64,000 nt of DNA from Argyresthia goedartella (lineage: Eukaryota > Arthropoda > Insecta > Lepidoptera > Argyresthiidae): NCBI GenBank assembly GCA_949825045.1, contig OX463822.1, forward strand, positions 1,183,001-1,247,000, given 5' to 3'. Below are positions 45,196-55,965 of this stretch, one piece after another. Each line of letters opens with the position of its first letter. Positions within the stretch are counted from its first letter, which is position 1. The translations under genes were made by a program, and so were the position numbers. The notes beneath the pieces were generated by a model. That model did not search any database. It saw only the letters and a program-made list of their open reading frames with translations, and had not been told where the DNA came from.

Positions 45196-45785
45196 GAAAA
45201 CCGCATTGCTTCACAATGGATTCTTATCAACCTTATGAACAAGCCGGGTTCCGCCTCGGTTACTCGACGACAAACCACCTTCACTCCCTGAACCAAATAA
45301 AAGAAATTCTTGCCTCGCTTGCGTCGACTACTCTAAGGCGTTTGATAGCATCACCCAAGCTTCAATATTTTCCGCACTTCGCAGCCAAACTATTGATCGG
45401 ACCTTTATTAATATTCTGAAAAACGTATATCGAAATAGCACCACCGACACAAAATTCCATATAGCATAACAACAATTTCCCATAGAAAGTGGCGTCAAAT
45501 AGGGAAATCCGCTATCTCCGAAACTCTTTACCAGTACCCTAGAAGAACTGTTCAAGAAGCTGGCGGTCCCATGGGCGGACAGAGGCATTGACGTTGGCGA
45601 CAGAAGGCTCACAAACCTTCGCTTCGCCGACGACATTGTCCTGTTTGCCCCATCTGCACCCGAACTCCAGCGTATGTTACAGGAAATCAGCATTGCGAGC
45701 CTTGAGGTTGGACTGAAGATGAATCGGTCAAAACCACAAGCCATGACTAACAGCGAGAAACGTAGGGTTGAGGTAGATGGGCAGG
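45196..45785 (+). pseudogene. RTE-type LINE reverse transcriptase fragment
   Basis: Motifs in several frames: YEQAGFRLGYSTTNHLHSLN (about 45237; EQAGFR-x-G-x-STxDH is an RTE/BovB hallmark), CVDYSKAFDSI-like sequence (45316-45350, frameshifted), ESGVK with GNPLSP-like sequence (45487-45520), LTNLRFADDIVLFAPSAPEL (about 45610; the RTE form of the YADD box), and GLKMNRSKPQAM. It is truncated at both ends and dead. It is the only RTE-clade fragment in the window. Confidence 0.82.
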
Positions 45786-46100
45786 AATAGTAGATTTTAC
45801 AATAAGGGCATAAAACACGGGGGTTTCTGACCGAGTCATACACACTGCTTTTCACTTCGATTGCGAGAAAATGAAGCAATGGCATACAATACAAGTGATC
45901 GTAAAAACAAAGCAACAAATTGCAAATAATGACAAGAGCTTCCCGCCAATTTTCTTTTTTAATGTTGTTTTTAATTTTCGACTTGTGACATTAGACTAAG
46001 GAACTTCATACTGCCATAGACTATATTATTACTCTATGATTCTGCTAAGTCATTTATTGGTTCGATACGTTTTTAAATAATATTTTATCTAGTTTTATTG
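45786..46100. other. Spacer with an inverted partner at 47.2 kb
   Basis: Bases 45785-45815 (AGGGCATAAAACACG) pair with 47197-47225 (CGTGTTTTATGCCC and flank) in inverted orientation. Otherwise no feature. Confidence 0.5.
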
Positions 46101-46585
46101 TAGTTTATGTGACTGCTGCATAATGGAGGGCATTAAAACTCGAGAACGAATCGAACTCGAGTTTCATAATAATATCACTCGAGAGTTTTAATGCCTAATT
46201 ATGTACAGTTACATACACTAGTTTATCTACACACATATCATAAGCTCTCTTTGATGTGTTCAGGAACCGCATGTTTGACCGGCATTGTGGTTCTGCAATT
46301 GTTTAGCTTGTTCTTTAGTACCAACTTCACGCAGACGGGCGTCGGCGTTCGATATTTGAATGTCAGTACCAACTTCACAGACAAACTAGGAACGGCACGC
46401 GGGTGGGTGTCGGCGTTCGAAATTTGAATGTCATTATTTGTAGAAAAACTACACATAATGACCATTATGTGTAGTTTTCCAGATACGAAACGAGTTTTTA
46501 CCAAGTAGTTTAACATAATGCTGATCGTAACGTGCGGTTTTTGAACGCAGTAAAGAGGGTTTATGATACGTGTGTAGATAAATAA
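46101..46585 (+). mobile_element. Dispersed element family D (copy 3)
   Basis: Starts TAGTTTATGTGACTG and contains GGAGGGCATTAAAACTCGAG, ACTAGTTTATCTACACACA, TTGATGTGTTCAGGA and ACAAACTAGGAACGGCACGC. It ends GAGGGTTTATGATACGTGTG. It has a local duplication of the TACCAACTTCAC...GTCGGCGTTCGA segment (about 46318-46345 and 46366-46423). Noncoding. It is joined tail-to-tail to copy 4. Confidence 0.8.
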
Positions 46586-46586
46586 T

Positions 46587-46976
46587 TTTATCCACACACT
46601 TATCATAAACCCTCTTTACTGCGTCCAAAAACCGCACGTTACGACTAGCATAATGTTATACTGCTTGGTAAAAACTCATTACTTATCTGAATATTGATCC
46701 ATTGACCATTATGTATTTCGACATATTATGACATTCAAATTTCGAACACCGACGCCCGCCTGCGTGCCGCCCCTACTTTGTCTGTGAAGATGATACTACA
46801 GAACAAGCTAAACAACTCAATGCCACAATGCCGGTCAAACATGCGGTTTCTGAACACATCAAAGAGAGCGTATGATATGTGTGTAGATAAACTAGTGTAT
46901 GTAACTGTACCTTCTCGAGTGACCCACTCTCGAGTTTTAATGCCCTCCATTATATATCAGTCACATAAACTACTAT
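46587..46976 (-). mobile_element. Dispersed element family D (copy 4), inverted
   Basis: The reverse complement of the D consensus: it begins ATCCACACACTTATCATAAA and ends ACTCTCGAGTTTTAATGCCC, then TCACATAAACTACTA. Together with copy 3 it forms a long imperfect palindrome with only a few bases at the centre (about 46583-46588). Confidence 0.8.
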
Positions 46977-47094
46977 AGTAATAGAAAATCCGAATGTGAA
47001 ATTTATTAAAGCAAATCAGCAAAAATAGCAAGTTTATTCTACGAAGTTTCGAAGAAGGCTGTTAGGCCCGATTATCTCAGCCTTTAAAACAATT

Positions 47095-47335
47095 ATACTT
47101 TGTGCACTAGAGCAGAAAATTGACATTTTGTGCAGCATACATCCAGCACAAACACGAACTTTGCGAGCACGAGAAGTGTAAATACATTATTCACTCATAG
47201 GCGTGTTTTATGCCCTTGTTGTACAATCTACTATTTCACTTCTCATGCTCGAAATGTCCTTCTTTATGCTGGATGTAGGCTACATTACAAATTGTATTTT
47301 ATGCACTAAACTAGAGCATAAAGTGTTGTCGTCAA
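47095..47335. repeat. Imperfect inverted-repeat element
   Basis: ACATCCAGCACAAACACGAA and GAGCACGAGAAGTG on the left correspond, in complement, to CACTTCTCATGCTCGAAATG and TATGCTGGATGTAGG on the right, around a centre near 47205 (GTGTTTTATGCCCTTGTTGT). The centre recurs inverted at 45785-45815. Noncoding. Family unknown. Confidence 0.65.
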
Positions 47336-47665
47336 TAAAAGCTGCAAACCGAGTGAGACGGAGCAGCCGAGGCTGTTCGGCAACCGACCAGCAAGCCGAG
47401 GCCGCGGATGCGAGCGTGGGTGCGCTGCAGTGCGGGGGCATCCCCGCAGACCCGTAGCAGCCGGAGCAAAGGCGATTTCGTAATAATAATACGAATCATA
47501 TCACTTTCCACCTTAGAATTTTGTCAAAAATTATCTTCGGAGAGACCTAACCTAAAAAAATTCAATCACAAATATCTCGAAAACTATGTGTCTCCGCAGG
47601 AGTGGTACCGGGGCGGTTTCCCTCCCTCCCCCATAAAATACAAATTCTAAAAATCCTGCATAAAA
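47336..47665. other. GC-rich patch and spacer
   Basis: Bases 47340-47470 are GC- and CpG-rich. The frame across them is low-complexity and unconvincing. Bases 47480-47660 may be a degraded upstream part of the recombinase-like remnant, but I cannot align it. Confidence 0.4.
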
Positions 47666-47935
47666 TACATGAAAGCGTATGAAAACTTTATTGAATGGAA
47701 AAATAATAATAAAGAGAAATCATTCTCGGAGAGCGCGTTTGCTTATTTTGGTGAACTGTCCAAGAAAATTAAGCCATCTTCATTGTGGTCCATAAACTCC
47801 ATACTAAAATACACTCGTAATACTAAAGATAGTGTGCACAATAAGGACTTCACGAAGCTAACATAGTTTTTAAAACGACAATCAGATGGATTCCAGGGTA
47901 AAAAATCAAAAGTTGCAAAGTGTGTGGCGCCAAAA
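47666..47935 (+). pseudogene. Tyrosine-recombinase-like N-terminal (core-binding) remnant
   Basis: A frame with KAYENFIEWKNNN, AYFGELSKKIKPSSLWSINS and ILKYTRN, then after a stop at 47864 LKRQSDGFQGKKSKV. This pattern (Y-x-x-F-x-x-W, then ELS-x-x-x-PSSLW-x-x-x-S, then a K-Q-x-x-G-x-x-KKSK hinge) recalls the SAM-like core-binding domain of insect phage-integrase-type proteins, possibly Crypton-related. The catalytic domain with the R...HxxR...Y residues is absent, because the downstream sequence loses similarity at about 47935. The identification is from memory of the family and is tentative. Confidence 0.4.
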
Positions 47936-48739
47936 AAAAATGCTAAACGTTTTTCGAAAACAACAAAAAAACTGGTTAGTTACACTGACAAAAAGTTTGC
48001 AACACACACGCAACTCGCATCCAAACCTATTTGGGATGGGTCTTGAACTTAAAGGAGGTTTCATATTATGTTTTAACACGACTTTCTACGGTGTAGTCGG
48101 TGGGTAACAGAAATGCTTACACAGTGATGCATTACATTTTTTACATGCCATGGTAATAAAAATTAAAACCTATAACGGGTTTTCGGTACTACAGTACCCA
48201 AGTGTGCTCGAGGGGTTATTAAAAAGGGTTCAAATGTTTATGCATAGGTATACCTACGTTACGCCAAAACAACATACAAACATTGTGGTATGGAGTCCCA
48301 CACCAGGTGGCTGGCAGAGGTCCATACTGCTCACGTTTAACCAGTTATTCAATAGGAACTCCAATTTGCGTGACGTGGGGCTAGCCCATCGCCGCCGCCA
48401 TTTTTGGAAAAAACTATAATTGCGGCGAGCGATGAAATCAATGTAAATAGATAGATTAAATTATTTATTACAAACAAAAGTATATGTGCAGTATAAAATG
48501 TATGTGCAACTGTGTATAAGTAATAAGTATGTAGTTATGTGTAAGTATTAAGTTATACCCATATCTGTCAAGAGACAGTCCAACTTTACACTCCCCGCTG
48601 CCGCTGCCACGACAGCAAACTACGTTCTTTCGCGCATGAAACTTGTGAGCAAAGCCAAGGCCGTCCGGCGATCCCGTAGTGCGGGAAAAGTGAAAGTTGT
48701 TCAGAATAATGTCCCTAACAACCTCCTAAAACATGAATA

Positions 48740-48840
48740 CACCCAGTATACAGGCACATACCTTGCTTCTGGCCCCACACTAGGATAGCCTGTGTCGATG
48801 TCACACACATAAAAATCCAAGACCGGGATGTTATTCTTCT
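48740..48840 (-). mobile_element. SINE family E, 3' fragment (copy 5)
   Basis: Contains TTGCTTCTGGCCCCACACTA, GATAGCCTGTGTCG, GTCACACACATA and CCAAGACC in the order expected for the reverse complement of the SINE-E body. The tRNA-like head is missing. Confidence 0.75.
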
Positions 48841-49254
48841 TCCTCGCCAGCCAATTAATAATTAAATAATCAGCAGACTACACATTAATCATAGTCTGTT
48901 TACTTACGTGTAAGCTGAATGATTGAATATCTTTGCCTAAATCACGTGACCAAAAAAGCGTGCTTGCTTATAGTTTGGATTCTTTGTCTATTTGAAGCGG
49001 CCATTTGTCTGAACAGTTGAACGTGACACGCGAAGCTGTTGTGGATTCTATCTGGAAAAGCCCATGCCCAACAAAATTATATCGATATGAAAAGAGTTGA
49101 TGATGATGCTGCTAAGGTACCATAAAGGGACCTACAATTTTCTGGTCGTAAACTATGTTAAGCCTAAAAACATGTATGCGAAGCCGTACCCACGGGCAGC
49201 TAGTAACTATAAATTGAGTACGTATTAATATAACAGTTAGGTAAATGTTCAATT

Positions 49255-49372
49255 ACATACATAGCGCGACCCCTTCTCCCACAAGAGGCAGAGGTTCGTG
49301 GTCAACACTGGGATTCGAAGCTGCATCTCCTGTGTGACAGGTGAGGGTGTAATGACTAGACCACGGAAGCTC
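49255..49372 (-). mobile_element. tRNA-derived SINE, family G (copy 2, head)
   Basis: On the minus strand: CCGTGGTCTAGTCATTACAC (A-box-like), then GCAGCTTCGAATCCCAGTGT (B box GCTTCGAATCC). It resembles the heads at 1078 and 61578. The tail is lost. Confidence 0.7.
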
Positions 49373-49439
49373 TTAGATACGTTTACGATAGTTATGTATT
49401 TTCATTAAAAAATAAATGTGATCAATACACAAATTTACA

Positions 49440-49800
49440 GTTTTTGGATTTTTCCCCTTACCCGTACCAAATTTCCCTTTGTCCAACCCTTAGCTCAACC
49501 GAAAATACCCTATAAGTTTTAATTCCCTTGCGAGTATCATGCAAATTTAGCAAGAACAATTTGGGACATAAGCGGCCGTATTTTTTGATTGTGTGGACCT
49601 CAAAGTTTGAATTTTTCATAACTCCAAGGGTCTGCAGACGTGGGGAACTGATATCAATTTCAATATGATACCTCCTGCACGCGTTCCTGACAAAAAGGGT
49701 TGTGACAGACGTATGACAAAGTGACCCTATAAGTGTTCCTTCTTTTCCTTTTAAGTTATGGAAACCTAAAGTATAAAAAATAATAGCGTAACGCCTTTTC
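49440..49800 (+). repeat. Dispersed noncoding repeat (H-like)
   Basis: The pattern GCGAGTATCATGCAAATTTA, ACAAAAAGGGTTGTGACAGA and CCCTATAAGTGTTCC, ending in TTATGGAAACCTAAA, recalls a lepidopteran repeat ending in 'GTACGGAACCCTAAAAA', related to family H. No second copy of the interior is present in the window, so this rests on recall. Confidence 0.4.
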
Positions 49801-50887
49801 TCCTACGGGGTGGCTGTAGCAGTTCAGTATTTCAATAATGACCAGCTGAGCGTGGGTTTTTCAAACCAAATTTAAGTTATTTTTGCAACCTAATCTAAAA
49901 GGTTTTCCCAATAAAGGGTAGGAAGTTTATAAGTAAATACAACTAAAATACAAATGGGCGAATATACACTGACTGCTACTCAAATAAAGTGGCACTTAAA
50001 TGAAACACGCTTTAAGTTTCGAAGCGAGAGATAAGTGAAGACTTTGGGCGATACGATTTACTAATCTTGATGTCCGTAGTCCACTAAAGTTAACAAGGTC
50101 TCACGCATTTCACGAAGGGACCAATTTGTACCCCCGGCGTTATCGTACCCCGCGTCCACAATACAAAGCTTCCGGAAGCTTCCGGGGCTCAAGCTCTCTG
50201 TTCCGGTGTTGTGGACTTTTAAAGTTCAAAGCCTTTCGGAAGAATCTGTTGTTTTGTTCCTTACAAAGATTTATGATGAAAAGATAAACCAAAACCGCTT
50301 AATAATGGTTCGGTTTAACTTAATACTAACTTGATTAAATACAGTCGTCCATGCCCCAGCTGCTACCTGATGGAACTATCCAAGGTCCATGTTATACCAC
50401 TGAACGCCATACCTATTGCGTCATAACGAACGGTTGGACCGGTTGGTATCTGGTAACCAAGTGAACGAGTTATAAACGAATCCTCAACCAGTAGCGCCTT
50501 GTATGGCGTCCCATTTGCATACAAAGGAAGTGACTCAAAGTAACCTAGTAAGAAACCCGCGTCACACAAAGGTAACTGAACTTTTCGCCAGCTCCATATG
50601 CAAATGCACCGCGCTTTAGGGGTTTAACATCACTTACTCATAGCAATAGCAACCTATCCACATACTTAATATGTATTATTCATATCGTACTGGAAGCACG
50701 ATATTGATATTATCAGCTGAATCCAAACAGCGTTTTTTACACTATTCCGCACGCTCCACACACAACGTACAAGACTTACTCGTAATCACAGTCGGCAGCA
50801 GGTAAACAAACACTGTTCTATATAAATAGTATCCCACCAAAAACATTCTGTAAAAAAACTAGTCAAGTCTCGATACGTGTACCCACT

Positions 50888-52072
50888 TGTAACGTACTAC
50901 CTCTTTGACCATATTGGCTACTGGCGGATTAGCCAGATAAAAAGTACAACTATAGAAATTCGGAAATTCGGGTCTGGAATCTCGTCTGGCAGCTGATTGT
51001 TTTTTTTGATGCAGACATTGTTTGAGCTCTGAAACGTGAGGTTGTATCTTCTGCATCAATAATTTTTAAGTCACGCCTTTAGTTGCGGCGATGGGCTAGT
51101 CCCTTTAGTACTGTAATGGAGCTGAATGTTTAGTTGCTGTAAAGTGCAGTAGTTTATATGAAACTTCCCTACTATCCCCAATCCATGGGGTTCCACGCCG
51201 AGGAGTAATATCCTCCTGGCGCTAACGGAGCTCTGAATCGGTTCCACGCCGAGGAGTAATATCCTCCTGGCGCTAACGGAGCTCTGAATCGGTTCCACGC
51301 CGAGGAATAATATCCTCCTGGCGCTAACCGCATAATCACTTGTTGACGTCTGGAGAAGTGGACCAGTCGGATTGAGTCTACCAAGGAGCTGAAATCTACA
51401 AAATTCCCGGCGAGTCCCTATCTAGCGTTTCAACTATATCACCAATATTCGACTCACGACCCTGTGATTAATAAATGTATCTTGAGCCTGCCAACAATCT
51501 CTTTTGGTCAGGTTAGAGTCTACTGTTTCAAACTGTTGGATAGGGACTCGCCGGGAATTTGTAGATTTCAGCTCCTTGGTAGACTCAATCCGACTGGTCC
51601 ACTTCTCCAGACGTCAACAAGTGATTATGCGGTTAGCGCCAGGAGGATATTATTCCTCGGCGTGGAACCGATTCAGAGCTCCGTTAGCGCCAGGAGGATA
51701 TTACTCCTCGGCGTGGAACCGATTCAGAGCTCCGTTAGCGCCAGGAGGATATTACTCCTCGGCGTGGAACCCCATGGATTGGGGATAGTAGGGAAGTTTC
51801 ATATAAACTACTGCACTTTACAGCAACTAAACATTCAGCTCCATTACAGTACTAAAGGGACTAGCCCATCGCCGCAACTAAAGGCGTGACTTAAAAATTA
51901 TTGATGCAGAAGATATAACCTCACGTTTCAGAGCTCAAACAATGTCTGCATCAAAAAAAACAATCAGCTGCCAGACGAGATTCCAGACCCGAATTTCCGA
52001 ATTTCTATAGTTGTACTTTTTATCTGGCTAATCCGCCAGTAGCCAATATGGTCAAAGAGGTAGTACGTTACA
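50888..52072. repeat. Long inverted repeat, 535-bp near-identical arms
   Basis: The left arm 50888-51422 and the right arm 51539-52072 are reverse complements separated by 116 bases. I found one 1-base indel (AAAATTCCC against AAATTCCC, near 51410) and one substitution (near 51046/51918), so identity is above 99%. The outer ends read TGTAACGTACTACC and GGTAGTACGTTACA. Each arm holds about 2.6 copies of a 51-bp tandem unit (51190-51330; 51633-51770) and a SINE-G-tail-like GCGGCGATGGGCTAG. If transcribed, it would fold into a very long hairpin. The frames inside it are products of the repeats. Confidence 0.95.
51190..51330. repeat. 51-bp tandem repeat in the left arm
   Basis: A unit with GGTTCCACGCCGAGGAGTAA, TATCCTCCTGGCGCTAACGG and AGCTCTGAATC, about 2.6 copies. 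It is mirrored at about 51633-51770. The partial third copy at 53115-53418 has about 1.5 units, so copy number varies. Confidence 0.93.
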
Positions 52073-52074
52073 TA

Positions 52075-53110
52075 CCCGTCTTGTTTGGGTAGGATTTTAC
52101 CTGATAAAATCCGCTAAGATACTAACTAAACTAAACTAACTTACCAAATTAACTACTTAAGATAAAATTCTCTAAAGCTCGTCATCTACAATATCAGAGA
52201 AATATATAACTAACAGTCTAGCTCAACTACATACAAACATCACACATTCGAACCAACAATCAGACATCAGAATTCATACTAAGTTCATACAAGAGTTCAC
52301 ACTAACATCGTGTAAACACAGCCTTACACACAGGGTGCCATTATTATAGCCAAATGCACACCCAGACTAACTGTCAGAAGTTGAAAAATAAGCAAGATCC
52401 CTTGAACTAAAATAAGAACCTTAGTACATAAACGCCCCGATAGCTTAGCTACTATCGTAACGCAGAATAACACCATGAGGGGCAGCTCCCTCAAGTGTTC
52501 AAGACTTCCTGCACCGTTAGTGGGTACAGAAAATAATAATAGAGTAGAATATCTATTCTACAACAAAGAGTAAAAAAGTAGAGAATTATAGTTCAAGAGG
52601 CCATAAACTAAAGTAACAGACATTGCAGAGTAACGTTACACAATAAAGAACTTTTACATAGCTGTAGATATAGATGGTTTTTAGAATACAAGGGTCAAAA
52701 TACTTATTACATACATAAAGGAATCGTTAACTACTATTGAATAAGACAGAACGCTGTCGCAGCCTATCTTCAGAGAAATCGGCCGTTAAACACTAACCTT
52801 ATTTATTATTTAATAGTCCGAAAAGTTTCCCTACTAAAATCTTCACAATTTATTAATTTATTTTTCGTACTGAGAATTTGGAGGAAAATATTTATCAACA
52901 ATTATAATATGACAACGGCCGTCAGACTGCGACCATAAATAATGTAGAAATGAGGTAGGTACCCAGATAAACGATCAAATATACTCCTGTCAGACAAAAA
53001 TAAACACAACAAAATATACAAGCTACGAAAGAAATCTAGCGTTCTACGGCGCTCTTATGGCCTAACTACTCTGACCAGACATAAAACTCTATCACCAATA
53101 TTCCCTTAAT
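52075..53110. other. Gene-free AT-rich stretch
   Basis: It separates the inverted repeat from its third partial copy. No gene or known repeat recognised. A small hairpin-like GATAGCTTAGCTACTATCG lies near 52440. Confidence 0.45.
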
Positions 53111-53114
53111 CCGG

Positions 53115-53418
53115 GCGCCATTGAAACAGTAGACTCTAACCTGACCAAAAGAGATTGTTGGCAGGCTCAAGATACATTTATTAATCACAGGGTCGTGAGT
53201 CGAATATTGGTGATATAGTTGAAACGCTGGATAGGGACTCGCCGGGAATTTGTAGATTTCAGCTCCTTGGTAGACTCAATCCGACTGGTCCACTTCTCCA
53301 GACGTCAACAAGTGATTATGCGGTACTCCTCGGCGTGGAACCGATTCAGAGCTCCGTTAGCGCCAGGAGGATATTACTCCTCGGCGTGGAACCCCATGGA
53401 TTGGGGATAGTAGGGAAG
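53115..53418. repeat. Third partial copy of the inverted-repeat element
   Basis: Bases 53115-53225 are the reverse complement of the spacer 51427-51520 plus the junction with the left arm. Bases 53226-53418 continue as the inner arm (GATAGGGACTCGCCGGGAAT ... CCATGGATTGGGGATAGTAG). So this copy equals the inverted left half of the long inverted repeat, with one 51-bp unit and part of another missing. It ends at GGGAAG, before an (AGAATAA)n run. Confidence 0.9.
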
Positions 53419-53419
53419 A

Positions 53420-54792
53420 ATAAAGAATAAAGAATGTGCAACGGCCAAGTCACACCACATTAACTATAATAATAAAGAAATTGCAGTAAGGAACCTTAGA
53501 CTTGGCACGACTTTGTCTAGATTTCATTACTTTTTAGAGATAAACAAGCAGCTCCATCGAGACTTGGCTAGTTTTTTACAGAATGATTTTGGTGGGATTT
53601 CACTTCTTTTTGTAGAAACTTGGGCATATTGATTTATTTTATTAGATTTTCGGGAGATATCCGGGAGATATGAAAACGGTATACACCAAATCTATAATCA
53701 GGGTCACCAGGTACTCCAGAACTTCGATTATCCTAGTTTTTATAGTTTTCCCTGTATGTGGCCCTTAAACCCTAACTCTGTACCAAATTCCAGCTCTCTG
53801 AATTTATGGGAAGTACTAGTTCTATTATGATGGTCATGAGTGAGTGAATGTCATAAATGCGAAACTTTGCTTTCGCTTAACTTCGGAACTAAATGACCTA
53901 CAGACTTGAAATTTTGAATTTTAAGTATGTGATTATAGCTTACTGGATGGACGAAAATTTCTACGTTCTGGTCTTATCCAGAGGTTCTCAAAGAGGGGCC
54001 TGAAAATGCGGCGAAATGGTTCCAGTAAAGGATGGTACGGCAGTGTTTGCTTCGCGCTCGACTTGGCGGGGGCACTGCCGTGTCCCCCGATATTCTTCGC
54101 ACACACATCCAGCGTACCGCGTTTCTCATAGGGTTTGTCAAAAGCACAGTTATGCTCACTTTTAGCCATACTTTTAATATTCCAGTTTGCGGGCAGGGAG
54201 CCAGCCCATCGCCGCAGCTATAGAAATGTGAAGCTTTTCTATTAGTGTCGTTAGATTACGATTTGATATCAATATCTACTTTTAGTGCGTCCCCACTACT
54301 GAGGTTTGGCATTCAGTTCCCATAATCATCTCGGTATCTTTTAGAATGCAGCCCCCGCCCAGCTAATGCCGTTTCTTACTGTACGTTAAAAGATATTATT
54401 TTCAATATGGTATTATCCTGTATCATCCCTTGAGATAATCCTTTACTTTTCTCAAATGTATCTCTTTGTATATTTATGAGTACAGTAGGGCCTGCGGTGA
54501 TAAGGGTGGAAAGGAAAGGGAGTTTCTAAGCGAAGTTTTTCAAATCTTGTTACCAACTTTATACATACTCTTATAACAGAGTTAGCAATGTACAATCTGT
54601 TAAGAAGACCCTTCCTTGCACCGTCGCCGCTCTGAGGGATCTTAAGTTTTAGTTTCGGCTTCGCACATGTACGGTTCGTCTTTTATAATATACTCGTACA
54701 GGGTGCAACAGGACAGGATGGTGTAGTCATTTCTAAGGGGCTGTTAGTTACATCATCACTATGAAACCTATTTGATCAGATCAACTTTATTT
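53420..54792. other. Gene-free stretch with noncoding repeats
   Basis: Bases 53640-53930 (CCAGCTCTCTGAATTTATGG, GCGAAACTTTGCTTTCGCTT) look like a widespread lepidopteran repeat, from recall. Bases 54190-54215 carry the SINE-G tail signature (AGCCCATCGCCGCAGCT) on the minus strand. The frame at 53933-54169 has no recognised motifs. Confidence 0.4.
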
Positions 54793-55060
54793 AATAATAA
54801 TAATAATAATAATAATAATACCTTGGACACCTTTTACACACATTGATCTAGCCCCAAACTAGGATTCCCTGTATCTTGGGTACTAGACAACGATATATAT
54901 ACTTATATAGAGAAATATTATACTTAGATAGATAAACAACCATGACTAGGGTACAAACATCCGTTCTCATCAAACAAACATTTGCCCCCACCGGGACTCG
55001 AACCCGGGACCCTTGGTTTCGTAGGCAGCGTCACTACCGACTCGGCCATTCGGGTCGTCA
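54793..55060 (-). mobile_element. tRNA-derived SINE, family F (copy 2)
   Basis: Nearly identical to 20353-20613, with the same order: (TAA)n, CCTTGGACAC, CATTGATCTAGCCC, AACTAGGATTCCCTGTATCT, GATAGATAAACAACCATGAC, CCCACCGGGACTCGAACCCG (B box), GACTCGGCCATTCGGGTCGT. The (TAA)n tail is longer here (about 12 units), which suggests a younger insertion. Confidence 0.92.
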
Positions 55061-55194
55061 ATGACCTTCACAACCCCTTTCTGTGACACCTATCCATTGT
55101 CGAAAACTTAATCATAATCCTTTCAGTAGTCCTCTTAAAATAAGTCAGAACAGACAACACTGAATAAGGTGAAGTGGACTTTGTTGGACTGAGG

Positions 55195-55254
55195 TTCTGC
55201 GTAAACTATGTTCTGCGTAAACTATGTTCTGCGTAAACTATGTTCTGCGTAAAC
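55195..55254. repeat. 16-bp tandem repeat, 3.8 copies
   Basis: Unit TTCTGCGTAAACTATG, perfect in three copies and partial in the fourth (TTCTGCGTAAACCGATG). Confidence 0.95.
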
Positions 55255-55689
55255 CGATGTCGGCAGCGGGGTGCATGAATCTTCAAATCAAGGTAATACG
55301 ATAAATCAGCCTTTTTCTTTTTTCGACTCAAACTCAAACAATTTTTTTTTATTGCAATTAGGCAAAAATTATGCATTTTTACAAGTACAACACTTACTTG
55401 AGTCTCAGATATAAGGATAAAAATTAACAATAAATCAAATATGATCAACTAAACTAATGAGTACACGACTGAATTTGGTTTGAGTTTGAAAAAGTAAATC
55501 TAGGTACATTCAGTTTATTTTTATTTCTAGTGTTGTAATTATGTACATCGCATTTTTTTTAAAAGGTGTTAATATTTTACCGAACATACAATTAGTTTTC
55601 AAATTTATATTGACAAGCCACTGTAAGAATATCGATCTCCTTAAATCGTTCCCGGAGTGAATCGCGGGATTTCATATTATATATGGAAC

Positions 55690-55965
55690 GAATTGCTCTC
55701 TTCTATAGCACAGATACCAATTGTATATCTGCGGCTTTACCCCACAACAGAATACTACCTATATATAACATAATGCTATGAAAGTAACTGAAATATACTT
55801 ATCTTGCGGTGGCTTCATCATTAAACTGTCCAATTTTCGTACAGCAAAAGCTGCAGAGCTCAATCTTCCAGGTAGACGATGTAGGAGTATCCCATTGCAA
55901 TTGTGAATCTAGATGAATACCCAAGAATTTAGTCGACTGTACCAGTTCTAAAGTTCCCTTCTGAC
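55690..55965 (-). pseudogene. LINE-B reverse transcriptase, C-terminal part
   Basis: On the minus strand ELVQSTKFLGIHLDSQLQWD (about 55905-55965) is the block following YADD. Then SFCCTKIGQFNDEA and, after a stop, YFSYFHSIMLYIGSILLWGK and KRAIRSIYNI (55690-55810). This is the typical C-terminal part of Jockey/CR1-group ORF2. It is broken by stops. Confidence 0.72.

Larger units (their letters stand above)
47940..50887. other. Gene-free stretch with repeat fragments
   Basis: No gene recognised. It contains the tail-like block GGGGCTAGCCCATCGCCG (48379-48396, SINE-G tail, minus), SINE-E copy 5, SINE-G copy 2, and a noncoding dispersed repeat at about 49440-49800. Near 49970-50015 there is a stretch like repeat K, and a GCTTCCGGAAGCTTCCGG palindromic patch lies at 50168-50185. 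Confidence 0.45.

Noticed and set aside
45785..47225. One giant 1.4-kb transposon with long terminal inverted repeats
   Set aside because: The outer inverted matches are only about 30 bases, belong to a separate inverted-repeat family centred near 47205, and the interval holds unrelated sequence. I kept the D dimer as the supported structure.
51071..51889. Paired frames with SVSARRILLLGVEPIQ repeats on both strands
   Set aside because: They mirror each other across the inverted repeat and arise from 51-bp units (a multiple of 3). No independent evidence for a protein.
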